Shown in pieces: positions 28,131-37,059 of a DNA stretch of 64,000 bases. The position numbers were made by a program, and so were the translations under genes. The first letter of the stretch is position 1. Each line of letters opens with the position of its first letter. Below the pieces are notes generated by a model. That model was not told the origin of the DNA, did no database searches, and saw only the letters and a list, made by a program, of their open reading frames with translations. Location: the NCBI RefSeq assembly GCF_000285515.1, contig NZ_HE610960.1:197309-261308 (forward strand), in the 5' to 3' direction. The stretch comes from Paenibacillus senegalensis JC66 (GTDB lineage: Bacteria > Bacillota > Bacilli > Paenibacillales > NBRC-103111).

Positions 28131-28147
28131 GGGCGTCTTCCTTTTTA
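28109..28147 (+). terminator. terminator overlapping the end of the 62-residue ORF
   Basis: GGACG-CCCTC pairs with GAGGG-CGTC-TCC, and a T5 run follows. The TGA stop lies at the loop. Confidence 0.85.
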
Positions 28148-28273
28148 TCTTCAATTGCTTGCTTACAATACATAATGGCCCGCTGAATTATTGCCCATCC
28201 ACATGTTAGTTAGCGTCTGTTTTACAGTTTATGGCGTGACCTCCTTTTTGGCTATAAATTTTGTACTTTTACA

Positions 28274-28322
28274 AAAATAAAATAATCACAATAATAAAAT
28301 AATCACAATAATAAAATAATCA
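28274..28322. repeat. three tandem copies of an AT-rich 17-bp unit
   Basis: Units 28274-28290, 28291-28307 and 28308-28322 (last one truncated) repeat ATAATAAAATAATCACA with one mismatch. They end 36 bp before the start of the secreted glycoside-hydrolase-like gene, within its promoter/leader region. Confidence 0.8.
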
Positions 28323-28358
28323 AGGATGTTCCATGTCACATCTATGGGAGAGTGTATT

Positions 28359-29525
28359 ATGGAAATGCTGTTGGCTGCGCTGATGATCATTTGGGGAAAC
28401 ATGACCACAGCCGATGCTGATATTGAACTTTCTTTCGAACAGCTTGTTCAGGCTTCCTCTTATGTCGCGCAAATGGACGATGAACAGTTTGACCCGCTTG
28501 TCCCCTGGTATAAATCTGATCCGCAGCCTGATGCTCCAACGGTCCGCGGGATTTATGCAACTGCACATAGCGCTGCCGGGGCGAGAATGGATAGCTTGCT
28601 GGAGCTTATTGATAGCACTGAATTGAATGCTATGGTTATCGATATTAAGGATGATTGGGGTTACATCACTTACCAGACAGGCAACCCTGTCATTGAGGCG
28701 TATGAAGCGGAGCAGCGCATTATTCCGGATATAGAGGCGTTGATGCAGCGTCTTAATGAGCATGATGTTTATCCGATTGCCCGGATTGTCGTATTTAAGG
28801 ATACGGTCTTGGCGAAGAAGCGCCAGGATCTATCCTTTTCTAATCCGGACGGGAGTCTCTGGGCCAATAACAAAAGCAGCCCGGAAAGCTTCGTCAACCC
28901 TTACCTTGAAGAGGTATGGGATTACAATATTGAAGTGGCGAAGGAAGCGGTTAAAGCCGGGTTCAAGGAAATCCAATTTGACTATGTCCGCTTTCCCGAA
29001 GGGTTCGAGAAGAGAGCTGACCTCCTGCAATATGCCCAAGACGAGAGAAGCCGGATCGATGCCGTTGCCGGATTTGTAAAAAAAGCGAGAGATGAGCTTG
29101 CGCCGCTCGGTGTCCGTATCTCGGTAGACATATTCGGATACGCGGCTTCCGTACCTGCTGCGGAAGGAATCGGTCAAGATTTCGTAAAGATTTCCCAGAA
29201 TGTGGACGTAATCAGCCCGATGGTCTATCCAAGCCATTACACGACGGGCTGGTACGGAGCCAAGGTTCCTGATGCCGAGCCATATAATGTTATCGCCGGA
29301 TCCAGTGTCGACACCCACAATAAGCTCGATCCACTGGGCGAGCTGAAGCCCATTATACGGCCATGGATACAGGACTTTACCGCTACTTGGGTGCCCGGAC
29401 ACATCAAGTATGGCAAGCATGAGGTGGAGGAACAGATTCGGGCTTTAAAGGATAACGGCATTGACGAATTTTTATTATGGAATTCCGGTAACCGTTATAC
29501 GTCTGGAGTAAACTATATTCCCTAG
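28359..29525 (+). CDS. secreted putative glycoside hydrolase (DUF4015 type)
   Basis: A 388-residue protein with a signal-like N-terminus (MEMLLAALMIIWGNMTTADA) and a TIM-barrel glycosidase-like domain. Family landmarks are VRGIYATAHSA, NAMVIDIKDDWG, PIARIVVFKD, IQFDYVRFPEG and VDIFGYAA. DUF4015 proteins are predicted glycoside hydrolases without a settled substrate; acidic residues in DIKDD and FDYVRFPE are plausible catalytic sites. The ATG at 28359 follows GGGAGAG by six bases, so the earlier ATG at 28326 is rejected. Confidence 0.82.
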   Translation: MEMLLAALMIIWGNMTTADADIELSFEQLVQASSYVAQMDDEQFDPLVPWYKSDPQPDAPTVRGIYATAHSAAGARMDSLLELIDSTELNAMVIDIKDDWGYITYQTGNPVIEAYEAEQRIIPDIEALMQRLNEHDVYPIARIVVFKDTVLAKKRQDLSFSNPDGSLWANNKSSPESFVNPYLEEVWDYNIEVAKEAVKAGFKEIQFDYVRFPEGFEKRADLLQYAQDERSRIDAVAGFVKKARDELAPLGVRISVDIFGYAASVPAAEGIGQDFVKISQNVDVISPMVYPSHYTTGWYGAKVPDAEPYNVIAGSSVDTHNKLDPLGELKPIIRPWIQDFTATWVPGHIKYGKHEVEEQIRALKDNGIDEFLLWNSGNRYTSGVNYIP

Positions 29526-29536
29526 CTTTAGTACGG

Positions 29537-29609
29537 AAAGAAGCCTATTCTTTACCGGCGGGACGAACGGAATGCAAGGTCCCTCTTCCGGCAAGAATGG
29601 CTTCTTTTT
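29537..29609 (+). terminator. terminator of the glycoside-hydrolase-like gene
   Basis: Long arms AAGAAGCC-ATTCTT-CCGG and CCGGCAAGAAT-GGCTTCTT pair with small bulges, ending in TTTTT. Confidence 0.8.
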
Positions 29610-29631
29610 AACTGGCATGAAGCAATTGGCA

Positions 29632-30405
29632 TCAAGCATTCTTGCCAAATACTACTCCGCCATCTATATATAAGGGCGAGCCCATCATAAACCTGGATTC
29701 ATCTGAAGCCAGGAATAACGCGGCCCGAGCGACATCATCCGGACGGCCCAGATCTCCGCTTAGCTGTCTTGTTTTGAGCGAGGCTATCGCTTCCTCTTGG
29801 TCATCGTAAGATTCTTTTAAATATTGCTCTACAAAAGGAGTCAGAATAGTACCCGGCAGCAAGGCATTGACCCGGATACCGTAAGGCGCGTAATCAACCT
29901 GCATCGATTTGGTCAGAGCAAGCACAGCCCCCTTGCTGGCCGCATAGGAAGCCCGCCGCGCCAAACCGATCTCGGCTATACAGGAAGACATATTAATAAT
30001 CGAGCCTTGACGCCGCTCCATCATGTAAGGCAGCACATGCTTGGAAGGCAGAAATACACCATTGATATTAACCCGCATTACCTGCTCCCATTTTTCCAGC
30101 TCCACTTCGTGCAGCATGCCTACCCCGCTAATTCCCGCGTTATTGAATAACACATCGATATGTCCATACGCTTCTACCGCTTTGGCGGCCATCTGCCGCA
30201 TCTGAACCGAATCGGTTACGTCAGCCTGGAGAAAAATAGCCTCTCCTCCCTGCTCGCGAATATGTTCAACCGTACCCTGCCCTTTTTCCGTATCCAGATC
30301 ATTTACGATGACGCTGGCCCCTTCCTGAGCAAACAAATAAGCGGTGCTTTGTCCAATCCCCGAACCGGCACCTGTGATCAAGCAGACTTTGTTTTCCAAT
30401 CTCAT
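29632..30405 (-). CDS. SDR-family NAD(P)-dependent oxidoreductase
   Basis: A classical short-chain dehydrogenase of 257 residues. The cofactor loop is TGAGSGIG, NNAG is at about residue 86, the catalytic Ser-Tyr-Lys are in MSSCIAEI and YAASKGA, and the ending DGGVV is typical. The Asp in NDLDTE after strand 2 favours NAD. ATG at 30405 follows GGGGTG by six bases. The gene stands alone, so the substrate is unknown. Confidence 0.88.
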   Translation of the reverse strand: MRLENKVCLITGAGSGIGQSTAYLFAQEGASVIVNDLDTEKGQGTVEHIREQGGEAIFLQADVTDSVQMRQMAAKAVEAYGHIDVLFNNAGISGVGMLHEVELEKWEQVMRVNINGVFLPSKHVLPYMMERRQGSIINMSSCIAEIGLARRASYAASKGAVLALTKSMQVDYAPYGIRVNALLPGTILTPFVEQYLKESYDDQEEAIASLKTRQLSGDLGRPDDVARAALFLASDESRFMMGSPLYIDGGVVFGKNA

Positions 30406-30635
30406 GGCTAACACCCCTACTCCACAATATGGCCTTCAGCTATACTCTACCGAATCCGCAAGCGAATTGAAACCGCATGCAAAAAAATAAGAATACAATC
30501 TCCCTTCACCCAATCCGAAGGCTCGGTTCAGACGGCCTTCTTAATGTCCTCAGGTGCTGACGCAATCCTGCCTGCAAAGATTCTCAAACAGGTTAGGATA
30601 ATACAAAACGCTGCCTGATTCCTTTATGCAAGGCT

Positions 30636-30839
30636 TCATGCACCTTCTATGACGTAGCCGCTGCCGGGAGAAAGTCTCTTTTTCTCGACTAGTGCTATTT
30701 CCTTAGGCTGTGGAGTGGACACAAAATGGCGCGTTAATTGACCTTCCACATATGAAAATGCTTTGTCATCATCTTCAGCCGCAACGATCAGGTTAACGGT
30801 TTGCTGCTCTAAAGTAATTTCCAATTTATAAAGATACAT
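30636..30839 (-). CDS. DUF3906 family protein
   Basis: A 67-residue Bacillales protein beginning MYLYKLEITLEQQTVNLIV and ending in a GSGYVIE tail, matching my memory of DUF3906. It is preceded by AAAGGAGG. No function is assigned to the family. No recognised gene lies between it and 31096. Confidence 0.75.
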   Translation of the reverse strand: MYLYKLEITLEQQTVNLIVAAEDDDKAFSYVEGQLTRHFVSTPQPKEIALVEKKRLSPGSGYVIEGA

Positions 30840-31095
30840 AGGAGTCCTCCTTTCTGCTTACGCTGAATAATGCTAACCAAAGACTTAATGGTAATGGTCG
30901 ATAGAGCTACAGCGAGGGCTGATTTCTCGCAGGTTTATATCCTGATGACTGGTATAATATGCTATTCTAACATTGTACCGCTTTGTTTAACACTGTCCAG
31001 CTTTTCATCCTCAGTTTAAGAGATTTTTGTTATTGCCAATATTGCCAAAGATAGATTCGTGCGCAGAAGATTGATCAAAAGGAGGTACACATACA

Positions 31096-32052
31096 TTGAC
31101 TAAACTTTTTGCCATTACCCGCATGGATGTTTCCCCGATTGCCGCTGATTGGCCGAAGGAGCTCCGGCAGTCAGTCCGTTTCCAATGGTTTAAATCGGCC
31201 GAAGAGGCTGCACCTCATCTCGCCGAAATGGAAGTTCTGCTAACCTCAGGGAATGTGCGCACCGAATGGCTTGCTGAAGCCGCTCGGCTCAAATGGGTGC
31301 ACTGCTTGTCCGCAGGTGTGGACAGACTGCCGCTTGACTATTTGAAGCAGCGCGGTATTTTGCTGACTAACAGCTCTGGCGTCCATTCCGTGCAAATGAG
31401 TGAATATGCAATGAGTATGATGCTGCAGTGGGTGCGCCGCTCCAGGGTTTTTATGGAGATGCAGCAAGCCAGGCAATGGAGAGGGGCTCCAACAACAGAC
31501 GAACTGTATGAAAAGACCATCGGCATTCTAGGGACCGGACAGATCGCCCAAGCGGTCGCTCCCAAGGCTAGAGCCTTCGGCATGAGAACGATCGGCTACA
31601 ACCGCTCCGGCGCTACTACAGAGGGCTTTGACCAAATATACAGTGGAGAGAACGGTCTCATTCAGCTGCTGAAGGAAAGTGATTTTGTCATCTCCATCCT
31701 GCCGGGAACCAAGCAAACCCGGCATTTAATCGATCTTCCCAAGCTCAAGCTTATGAAGCCTACCGCCTTTCTAATCAACATGGGCAGAGGCTATGTCATT
31801 AAGGAGGACGATCTCATCCATGCGCTTCAGGCGGGGATCATTGCCGGAGCTGGTCTGGACGTCTTTGAACAGGAGCCTCTCCGGGAAGATTCTCCGTTAT
31901 GGGAGCTGGACAATGTTTATCTGACTCCTCATATTTCCGGGAATTCGCCTAAGTATATAGAAAGGGCAGCCGTCATCTTTAACGAAAACCTGAAAAGATA
32001 TGTTAACGGGGATACGCTGCGCAATAAGGTCGAGCTGGATTCAGGCTACTGA
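31096..32052 (+). CDS. D-isomer-specific 2-hydroxyacid dehydrogenase
   Basis: A 318-residue NAD(P)-dependent dehydrogenase. The cofactor loop appears as GILGTGQIAQAVA near residue 144, with the catalytic Arg in INMGRGYVI, Glu in DVFEQEPL and His in LTPHISG. This branch (no ACT domain, short form) acts on glyoxylate/hydroxypyruvate or other 2-oxoacids. The TTG start at 31096 is ten bases after AAAGGAGG. Substrate uncertain. Confidence 0.88.
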   Translation: MTKLFAITRMDVSPIAADWPKELRQSVRFQWFKSAEEAAPHLAEMEVLLTSGNVRTEWLAEAARLKWVHCLSAGVDRLPLDYLKQRGILLTNSSGVHSVQMSEYAMSMMLQWVRRSRVFMEMQQARQWRGAPTTDELYEKTIGILGTGQIAQAVAPKARAFGMRTIGYNRSGATTEGFDQIYSGENGLIQLLKESDFVISILPGTKQTRHLIDLPKLKLMKPTAFLINMGRGYVIKEDDLIHALQAGIIAGAGLDVFEQEPLREDSPLWELDNVYLTPHISGNSPKYIERAAVIFNENLKRYVNGDTLRNKVELDSGY

Positions 32053-32060
32053 ATAGCAAT

Positions 32061-32083
32061 CCGGCAATCCTCTCTTTTGCCGG
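32061..32083 (+). terminator. hairpin after the hydroxyacid dehydrogenase
   Basis: CCGGCAA/TTGCCGG arms lie 9 bp after the stop codon. The run following on the plus strand is A-rich rather than T-rich, so this may only stabilise the 3' end. Confidence 0.4.
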
Positions 32084-32089
32084 CAAAAA

Positions 32090-32127
32090 AGAGCAGCACC
32101 GCGCCCATCGTGCGTACGGTCTGCTCT
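32090..32127. terminator. bidirectional terminator shared with pfkA
   Basis: AGAGCAG/CTGCTCT arms with an inner GC-rich stem end in GTTTTAT on the plus strand and TTTTTT on the minus strand, so the element serves pfkA best. Confidence 0.8.
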
Positions 32128-32142
32128 GTTTTATGCGAATGA

Positions 32143-33108
32143 TTATTGAGATAGACGGAGAGCCAGATTGTAGAGTTCGATATCAAACTCTTTCTTGGTC
32201 CCCACCACTTTTTCAAAGTCGGTAGCCACCAGCTCGCCGCGAATAACGCCGCATGCTTTGCCTGAATCCCCAGCCAGCAGCCGGCGAACAGCAAAGTCGC
32301 CCAGCCGGCTGGCAAGAATCCGGTCGTTATGAGTCGGCGTGCCCCCGCGCTGGATATGCCCAAGAACGGTTACCCTTGGTTCGATTCCGTTCACTTTGTG
32401 AATATAAGCGGCAATATCATCGCATTTGCCCACACCCTCAGCGGCTATAATAATACTGTGGCGCTTGCCATTGTCGAAATTCTCCTTCATACGGTGAGCC
32501 ACTTCATCCAGCTCATAAGGCACTTCAGGCACGAGAATGGTTTCCGCTCCGCAGGCCAAGCCCGAATATAGAGCGATATCGCCGCAATGACGGCCCATGA
32601 CCTCAACCACGGATGACCGTTCATGCGAAGTCATCGTATCCCTAAGCTTGTTGACAGCATCCACAACAATACTGACAGCTGTGTCGAAGCCGATTGTAAA
32701 ATCGGTATAGGCAATATCGTTGTCAATCGTTCCAGGCAGTCCCATCGTCCGGATACCCAGCTTGCTTAATTTGTACGCTCCCTGGTAAGAACCGTCTCCA
32801 CCGATCACCACCAGGCTGTCAATTCCCCGCTTGCGCAAATTTTCCGCGCCGCGCTTCTGACCTTCCTCCGTTTGGAACTCCAGGCAGCGGGCTGTTTGGA
32901 GAATAGTGCCCCCTCTTTGGATAATATCGCCGACACTGCGCAAATCCATCTTGCGGATATCATCGTTCAGCAAGCCCTGGTAACCCCTTTGGATCCCATA
33001 TACCTCCAAGTTGTGAACAATAGCGCTTCTGACAACCGCTCGCACGGCGGCATTCATTCCTTGGGAATCTCCCCCGCTTGTCAATACAGCAATTGATTTT
33101 ACAGACAT
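32143..33108 (-). CDS. pfkA: ATP-dependent 6-phosphofructokinase
   Basis: It phosphorylates fructose-6-phosphate in glycolysis and is allosteric in Bacillales. Motifs are GGDSQGMNAAVRA, the GGDGSYQGA ATP loop, the catalytic PGTIDNDI, and EVMGRHCGDIA. At 321 residues it is the usual bacterial size. The Gln in GGDSQG replaces the commoner Pro. The ATG follows AGGAGG. The gene stands alone, without the usual pyk or accDA neighbours. Confidence 0.96.
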   Translation of the reverse strand: MSVKSIAVLTSGGDSQGMNAAVRAVVRSAIVHNLEVYGIQRGYQGLLNDDIRKMDLRSVGDIIQRGGTILQTARCLEFQTEEGQKRGAENLRKRGIDSLVVIGGDGSYQGAYKLSKLGIRTMGLPGTIDNDIAYTDFTIGFDTAVSIVVDAVNKLRDTMTSHERSSVVEVMGRHCGDIALYSGLACGAETILVPEVPYELDEVAHRMKENFDNGKRHSIIIAAEGVGKCDDIAAYIHKVNGIEPRVTVLGHIQRGGTPTHNDRILASRLGDFAVRRLLAGDSGKACGVIRGELVATDFEKVVGTKKEFDIELYNLALRLSQ

Positions 33109-33203
33109 CTGATTCTTCCTCCTAGTCTACCTTTCAAGTCCTAATCAAAATTATTAAGCAGTTTCTATCCAAGTCTTTCAGGAGCGGGCAACCTTCATCC
33201 CGT

Positions 33204-33809
33204 TCATACTATATAGTCAAAAATCGATTCCTCACAGCAAACCTGATAACTGTATTCCAGCAGCAGTACCACTTCAATTCTTTGCACAGCCTGTAAAGTG
33301 CGTACTACTGTCGACTCTGGGGCTTCACAAGCCCTCTCTACCAAAGCGGTAAAATAGACGGGATTCCACTCACTTTGCTCTGACAGGTGAATCAGCTCAT
33401 TCATCAAGCTGTTTGGCTTGTCAATTGTTTTATGCCCGGAGACCAGGCTTTGCACTCTATTCTGAATCCGGCTAGCAACAGGATGGCTTCCGGCTGTGCG
33501 AAACCAGTAGCTTGCATTCGGATAATCGCCTTCCATGCGGTGCATCATGCCATGCAAATAGCTGCCGGTCTCATTCGTAATTCGTTGAGACAGCTCGTGC
33601 GAGGCATTCAGGCTGTCATTCCACAAATACAGACCCGATTGCACAGCTTGCGCATATTGAAGCTTATTGGCATCCCCATCGATCCATCGCTCCGGCTGCA
33701 GCTTGCCTATCCTTCCGTCCAGGTCGGGCTGCCAAGGCTCACCGGGCTGAAGCAGCGGCTCTCTTTTCCATAAAGCTTGTACAATTTCCGGCAAAACTCT
33801 GTCTCTCAT
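33204..33809 (-). CDS. conserved hypothetical protein with HGMMHR...YWFR motif
   Basis: A soluble protein of 201 residues. A distinctive central stretch reads LWNDSLNASHELSQ, then GSYLHGMMHRMEGDYPNA and YWFRTAGSHPV. The conserved-looking His, Arg and acidic residues suggest a binding or catalytic site, but I know no characterised relative. The ATG at 33809 is five bases after GGAGGGG. It lies upstream of pfkA on the same strand. Confidence 0.7.
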   Translation of the reverse strand: MRDRVLPEIVQALWKREPLLQPGEPWQPDLDGRIGKLQPERWIDGDANKLQYAQAVQSGLYLWNDSLNASHELSQRITNETGSYLHGMMHRMEGDYPNASYWFRTAGSHPVASRIQNRVQSLVSGHKTIDKPNSLMNELIHLSEQSEWNPVYFTALVERACEAPESTVVRTLQAVQRIEVVLLLEYSYQVCCEESIFDYIV

Positions 33810-33878
33810 CAAATCCCCTCCATTCCCGCTCTCTGCTCCAAAGCCATCTGAACAACTGCTTATCCAAATCTAAGCTTG

Positions 33879-34196
33879 TTATTCATGTCTTCTTGTTGAT
33901 ACCTCTTGATTGACCCGATACCACAAGTGCAGATCATTGATGGTACTGGCCAGTTCAGCAATTTCGGAATTCAACCGGCATGATTTTGCAAAGTTCTCTT
34001 CACCGTTCAACTGCTCTTGCTTTTGGATTATGACCCTCTCAATTTGCTTAATCCGCTCGGGAATGCGGCCGCGAATCTGTTCCCACTGCTCCAGCATTTC
34101 TTCGCGATCGGCTCGGGTATAGGTTTCCCATTCCCTGGGTAAGTCGGGAACATGGATTCCAAGCCGCTCATCGAATACGAATTCGGACCTCAGCAT
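33879..34196 (-). CDS. coiled-coil hypothetical protein
   Basis: A 105-residue helical protein. The first 30 residues are a compact segment (FDERLGIHVPDLPREWETY) and the rest is a Glu/Gln-rich coiled coil with a Cys in AKSCRLNSEI. The start follows GGGGACGGGGAAG. It lies 69 bp upstream of the previous gene on the same strand and may be co-transcribed. Function unknown. Confidence 0.65.
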   Translation of the reverse strand: MLRSEFVFDERLGIHVPDLPREWETYTRADREEMLEQWEQIRGRIPERIKQIERVIIQKQEQLNGEENFAKSCRLNSEIAELASTINDLHLWYRVNQEVSTRRHE

Positions 34197-34408
34197 CTTC
34201 CCCGTCCCCTTTGCCTCACTATAATTTCATTTCTATAATGTATCATTTTACAGCCTATCCTGCCAGTGGTGAATCCATGAAAAACAGCCCCAAGTCCGAT
34301 CATTTTCCCGCTGACAAATGTTCAAGATATGCTATACTTGGTTTTATAATCATTTTCAAGCTAACGGACTTTACTATTTCACCGTGTTCCTGCGAAGGAG
34401 TTCCTTGT

Positions 34409-35755
34409 ATGCCTACACATGCTCAGCTTAAACCGGAACCATGGACCAAGACACAAGTTCCCATGTCCCGCTTGTTTGCCTTTTTTCTCCCGCTTGGCCT
34501 GTCAGCAGGATTGGTTACCATCTCGCACGTAATTATTAACAGTACCTTGACTAGAGCTCCCAATGCGGAGGCGGTTATTGCCAGCTATGCCATTGCCATG
34601 AGCTTGCTCGGAATTACCGAGAAGCCGGCCATACTCTTGCGTCAAACCTGCTCGGCTCTGGTCCGAGACCGGGTTTCTTTTCGTGCTATGGCAGCTATCG
34701 CGCTGTATGTGTTTGCCAGCATTTTCGCCATGGGGCTTTTGATTTCGTATACCGAGCTTGGGCGAGCAATCTTCCGCACGGTCTTCGGCATTTCCGGGGA
34801 GTCGCTGCAGGAAACGCTGGACGTATATCGGATATTGATGTTTGTCAGCCTCTTTTCCGGGCTTCGCTGTCTGTTCCACGGCATCATTATCTCCAATCAG
34901 CGAACTGCATGGCTGACGATAGGCATGATAATCCGGCTCGTGATTATGTATGGCTTGGCGCAATATTTTATCGCTACGGATAATGTGAACAGCGGACAGG
35001 TCGGGGCTGTTATCTTTCTCGTCGGAATGATCGTTGAATCGATGGTCGCTTTATGGGAGGGTCGTTCCCTGCTGAAAAAGAAAATACCGGAAAAAATTGA
35101 AGACCATCCGATCACCAGCCGCAAACAAATATTTGGCTTTTACCGCCCGCTTCTGTATTACTCGCTATTAGCCGTCATCGTCGGCCCGGCGATCAACGCG
35201 ATGCTGGGAAAGACGAGCAGCATGGAGCTGGCGATTGCCTCTTTTGCTATTGCCCTGAGCCTGGCTCAGCTGGTGCAAAGCTTTTTTACTTATGTGCATC
35301 AAATTGTGCTCAACTTCTATAAGCTCGACAAGCGTCAGGTAATCAAATTTACCGTGCTGATGTCACCGCTGCCCGCACTGCTGATCGGTATTCTCGCCTA
35401 CAGCCCGCTCGGTTCCTGGTTTATGCAGTACGGGATGGGAGCCAACGAAGCCCTTACTGCAGCCAGCTTAGACACGCTGCGAGTGTTCATGATAATGAGC
35501 TTGATCTTCCCCTGGCTGGATTTTTTCAACGGCATGGTCATGCTTATCGGCCAAACCAAAATCATGGTCTGGTCACAAAGCGCCAACGTCATCATTACTG
35601 TGCTCATCCTGTTCGTATTCGTTTGGCTTGCCCCCGGCTGGAACGGAATGATTGGCGCACTTGCCCAGTCACTTGGATTTCTGGCTGAATTAATTGTTGT
35701 CCTGTTTGCCTTGCGGCATCTCTCACGCGAGCCCGGCGGGCTGCTCAAAAACTAA
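34409..35755 (+). CDS. MOP/MATE-superfamily transporter
   Basis: A 12-13 helix membrane protein of 448 residues with repeated halves (FFLPLGLSAGLV... and FYRPLLYYSLLAVIVGPAIN). It resembles the MATE-like or progressive ankylosis (ANKH)-like branch of the MOP superfamily. The ATG at 34409 follows GAAGGAG. A longer upstream frame lacks an RBS. It is followed by a nested hairpin and an MFS gene. Substrate unknown. Confidence 0.72.
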   Translation: MPTHAQLKPEPWTKTQVPMSRLFAFFLPLGLSAGLVTISHVIINSTLTRAPNAEAVIASYAIAMSLLGITEKPAILLRQTCSALVRDRVSFRAMAAIALYVFASIFAMGLLISYTELGRAIFRTVFGISGESLQETLDVYRILMFVSLFSGLRCLFHGIIISNQRTAWLTIGMIIRLVIMYGLAQYFIATDNVNSGQVGAVIFLVGMIVESMVALWEGRSLLKKKIPEKIEDHPITSRKQIFGFYRPLLYYSLLAVIVGPAINAMLGKTSSMELAIASFAIALSLAQLVQSFFTYVHQIVLNFYKLDKRQVIKFTVLMSPLPALLIGILAYSPLGSWFMQYGMGANEALTAASLDTLRVFMIMSLIFPWLDFFNGMVMLIGQTKIMVWSQSANVIITVLILFVFVWLAPGWNGMIGALAQSLGFLAELIVVLFALRHLSREPGGLLKN

Positions 35756-35810
35756 TCTTGCAGACCGGCAAGTCTTTCTTGCCGGAAAGGATTAACCGTT
35801 CTGCAAGATT
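35754..35810 (+). other. nested hairpin between two transporter genes
   Basis: A perfect 10-bp outer stem AATCTTGCAG/CTGCAAGATT (35754-35763, 35801-35810) encloses an independent 8-bp hairpin CCGGCAAG/CTTGCCGG (35765-35772, 35778-35785). It starts inside the stop codon of the MATE gene and ends 27 bp before the MFS gene. There is no T-run, so it is not a typical terminator. It could be a processing site or regulatory element. Confidence 0.55.
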
Positions 35811-35837
35811 TACGAATCGGAAGAAAGAAGGCGCATC

Positions 35838-37025
35838 ATGAAACCACTGCAGATATTCCAGCAGCCGGCAGCGGCCCCTGCCGTCACTTCCTCCCGGCTG
35901 CTAAAAACTTTTTCGTTTACAATTTATATGATTACCGCCATTGTTGTTTCTGTGTTCCCCTTATATTACAGCTCCCTCGGGTACAGCAAACTGCAAATTG
36001 GAACCTTATATTCGATTGGGCCGGCGGTAGGGATTTTTGCTAATTTATTCTGGGGGTTTTTAAGCGACAAGCTGCGGACGATCAAGTATGTCATCCTGAC
36101 GGTATTGGCGGGTCAGCTTATCGCTTTTTTGATAATGTTTCAGGTTGATGCCTTTTCCTTCATGATTGTGATCGTCACAGCCTTTTATTTTTTCCAGACA
36201 CCCGTGCAAGGGCTGATGGACAGCCAGACGCTGCTCACCGTCAAGCACACTGGAGAAAGCTACGCGTCTTACCGGATTTGGGGGTCCCTCGGCTTTTCCT
36301 TTGCTTCAGTCCTATTCGGGCTGCTGTTAAGCCGCTTTGGAGAGCAAATCATCGTATACCTTGCCGTGGGCACGGTGATGATCGCATTGCTGCTGTGCCT
36401 GAAGGTGAAGGACAGCGACAGGGGCCCCCAAACGAAGGACTTCAGCGGACTGCGTCAAGTTATTCTATCCCAAAAATTCATTTTTTTTCTAATCTTCATC
36501 TTTTTTATTGCCGCCTCAGCCCGCACCAATGACGGATTTCTAGCCGTTTATATGCTGGAGCTTGGCGCCGATCCGAGCCTTGTCGGGTACTCCTGGATGG
36601 TTGGCGCATTGAGCGAAATCCCTTTCTTTTTTCTGGTCAGCAAATACGGGCACCGCTTCAAGCCGTTGGCTTTACTTAGCTTTGCAGGGATAGTATTTGC
36701 CATTCGTTTCTTCCTGATGGTGTTTATTGATAATCCGGTTTGGGTAGTTGCCCTGCAGCTGCTGCACGGCTTATCCTTCGGCATCCTTTTTATCACCGCG
36801 GTACGACTGCTTGTGCAGTTGGTTCCTGACCAATTCCGGGCATCCGGTCAGGCTGTCTTTAATGTAGTATGGGCAGGAATGGCCGGTCTGTTCGGCGGCA
36901 CGATAGGCGGTAAAGTATTTGATGTTTGGGGCGGGCAGCCATTGTTTCTGTTCGCATCCGGCCTCGCTTGCATTGCCAGCTTAGGATTTCTGATGCTGCA
37001 TTTTACTCGTAAATTGGAAGCTTAA
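35838..37025 (+). CDS. MFS transporter (MFS_1-like, LacY-related branch)
   Basis: A 395-residue, 12-helix permease with GYSKLQIGTLYSIGP, the FWGFLSDKLR loop and VRLLVQLVPDQFRASGQ in helix 10-11. It resembles the nucleoside/sugar symporter-like MFS branch (YwbF type). It lies 82 bp after the MATE gene and 34 bp before an esterase gene, so the three may be co-transcribed. Substrate unknown. Confidence 0.8.
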   Translation: MKPLQIFQQPAAAPAVTSSRLLKTFSFTIYMITAIVVSVFPLYYSSLGYSKLQIGTLYSIGPAVGIFANLFWGFLSDKLRTIKYVILTVLAGQLIAFLIMFQVDAFSFMIVIVTAFYFFQTPVQGLMDSQTLLTVKHTGESYASYRIWGSLGFSFASVLFGLLLSRFGEQIIVYLAVGTVMIALLLCLKVKDSDRGPQTKDFSGLRQVILSQKFIFFLIFIFFIAASARTNDGFLAVYMLELGADPSLVGYSWMVGALSEIPFFFLVSKYGHRFKPLALLSFAGIVFAIRFFLMVFIDNPVWVVALQLLHGLSFGILFITAVRLLVQLVPDQFRASGQAVFNVVWAGMAGLFGGTIGGKVFDVWGGQPLFLFASGLACIASLGFLMLHFTRKLEA

Positions 37026-37059
37026 TCTTTTTGTTAGAAAGGAAAGGAGCAAACCTTAG

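Noticed and set aside
29632..30405. Operon between SDR and DUF3906 genes
   Set aside because: A gap of about 230 bp separates them and no functional link is visible.
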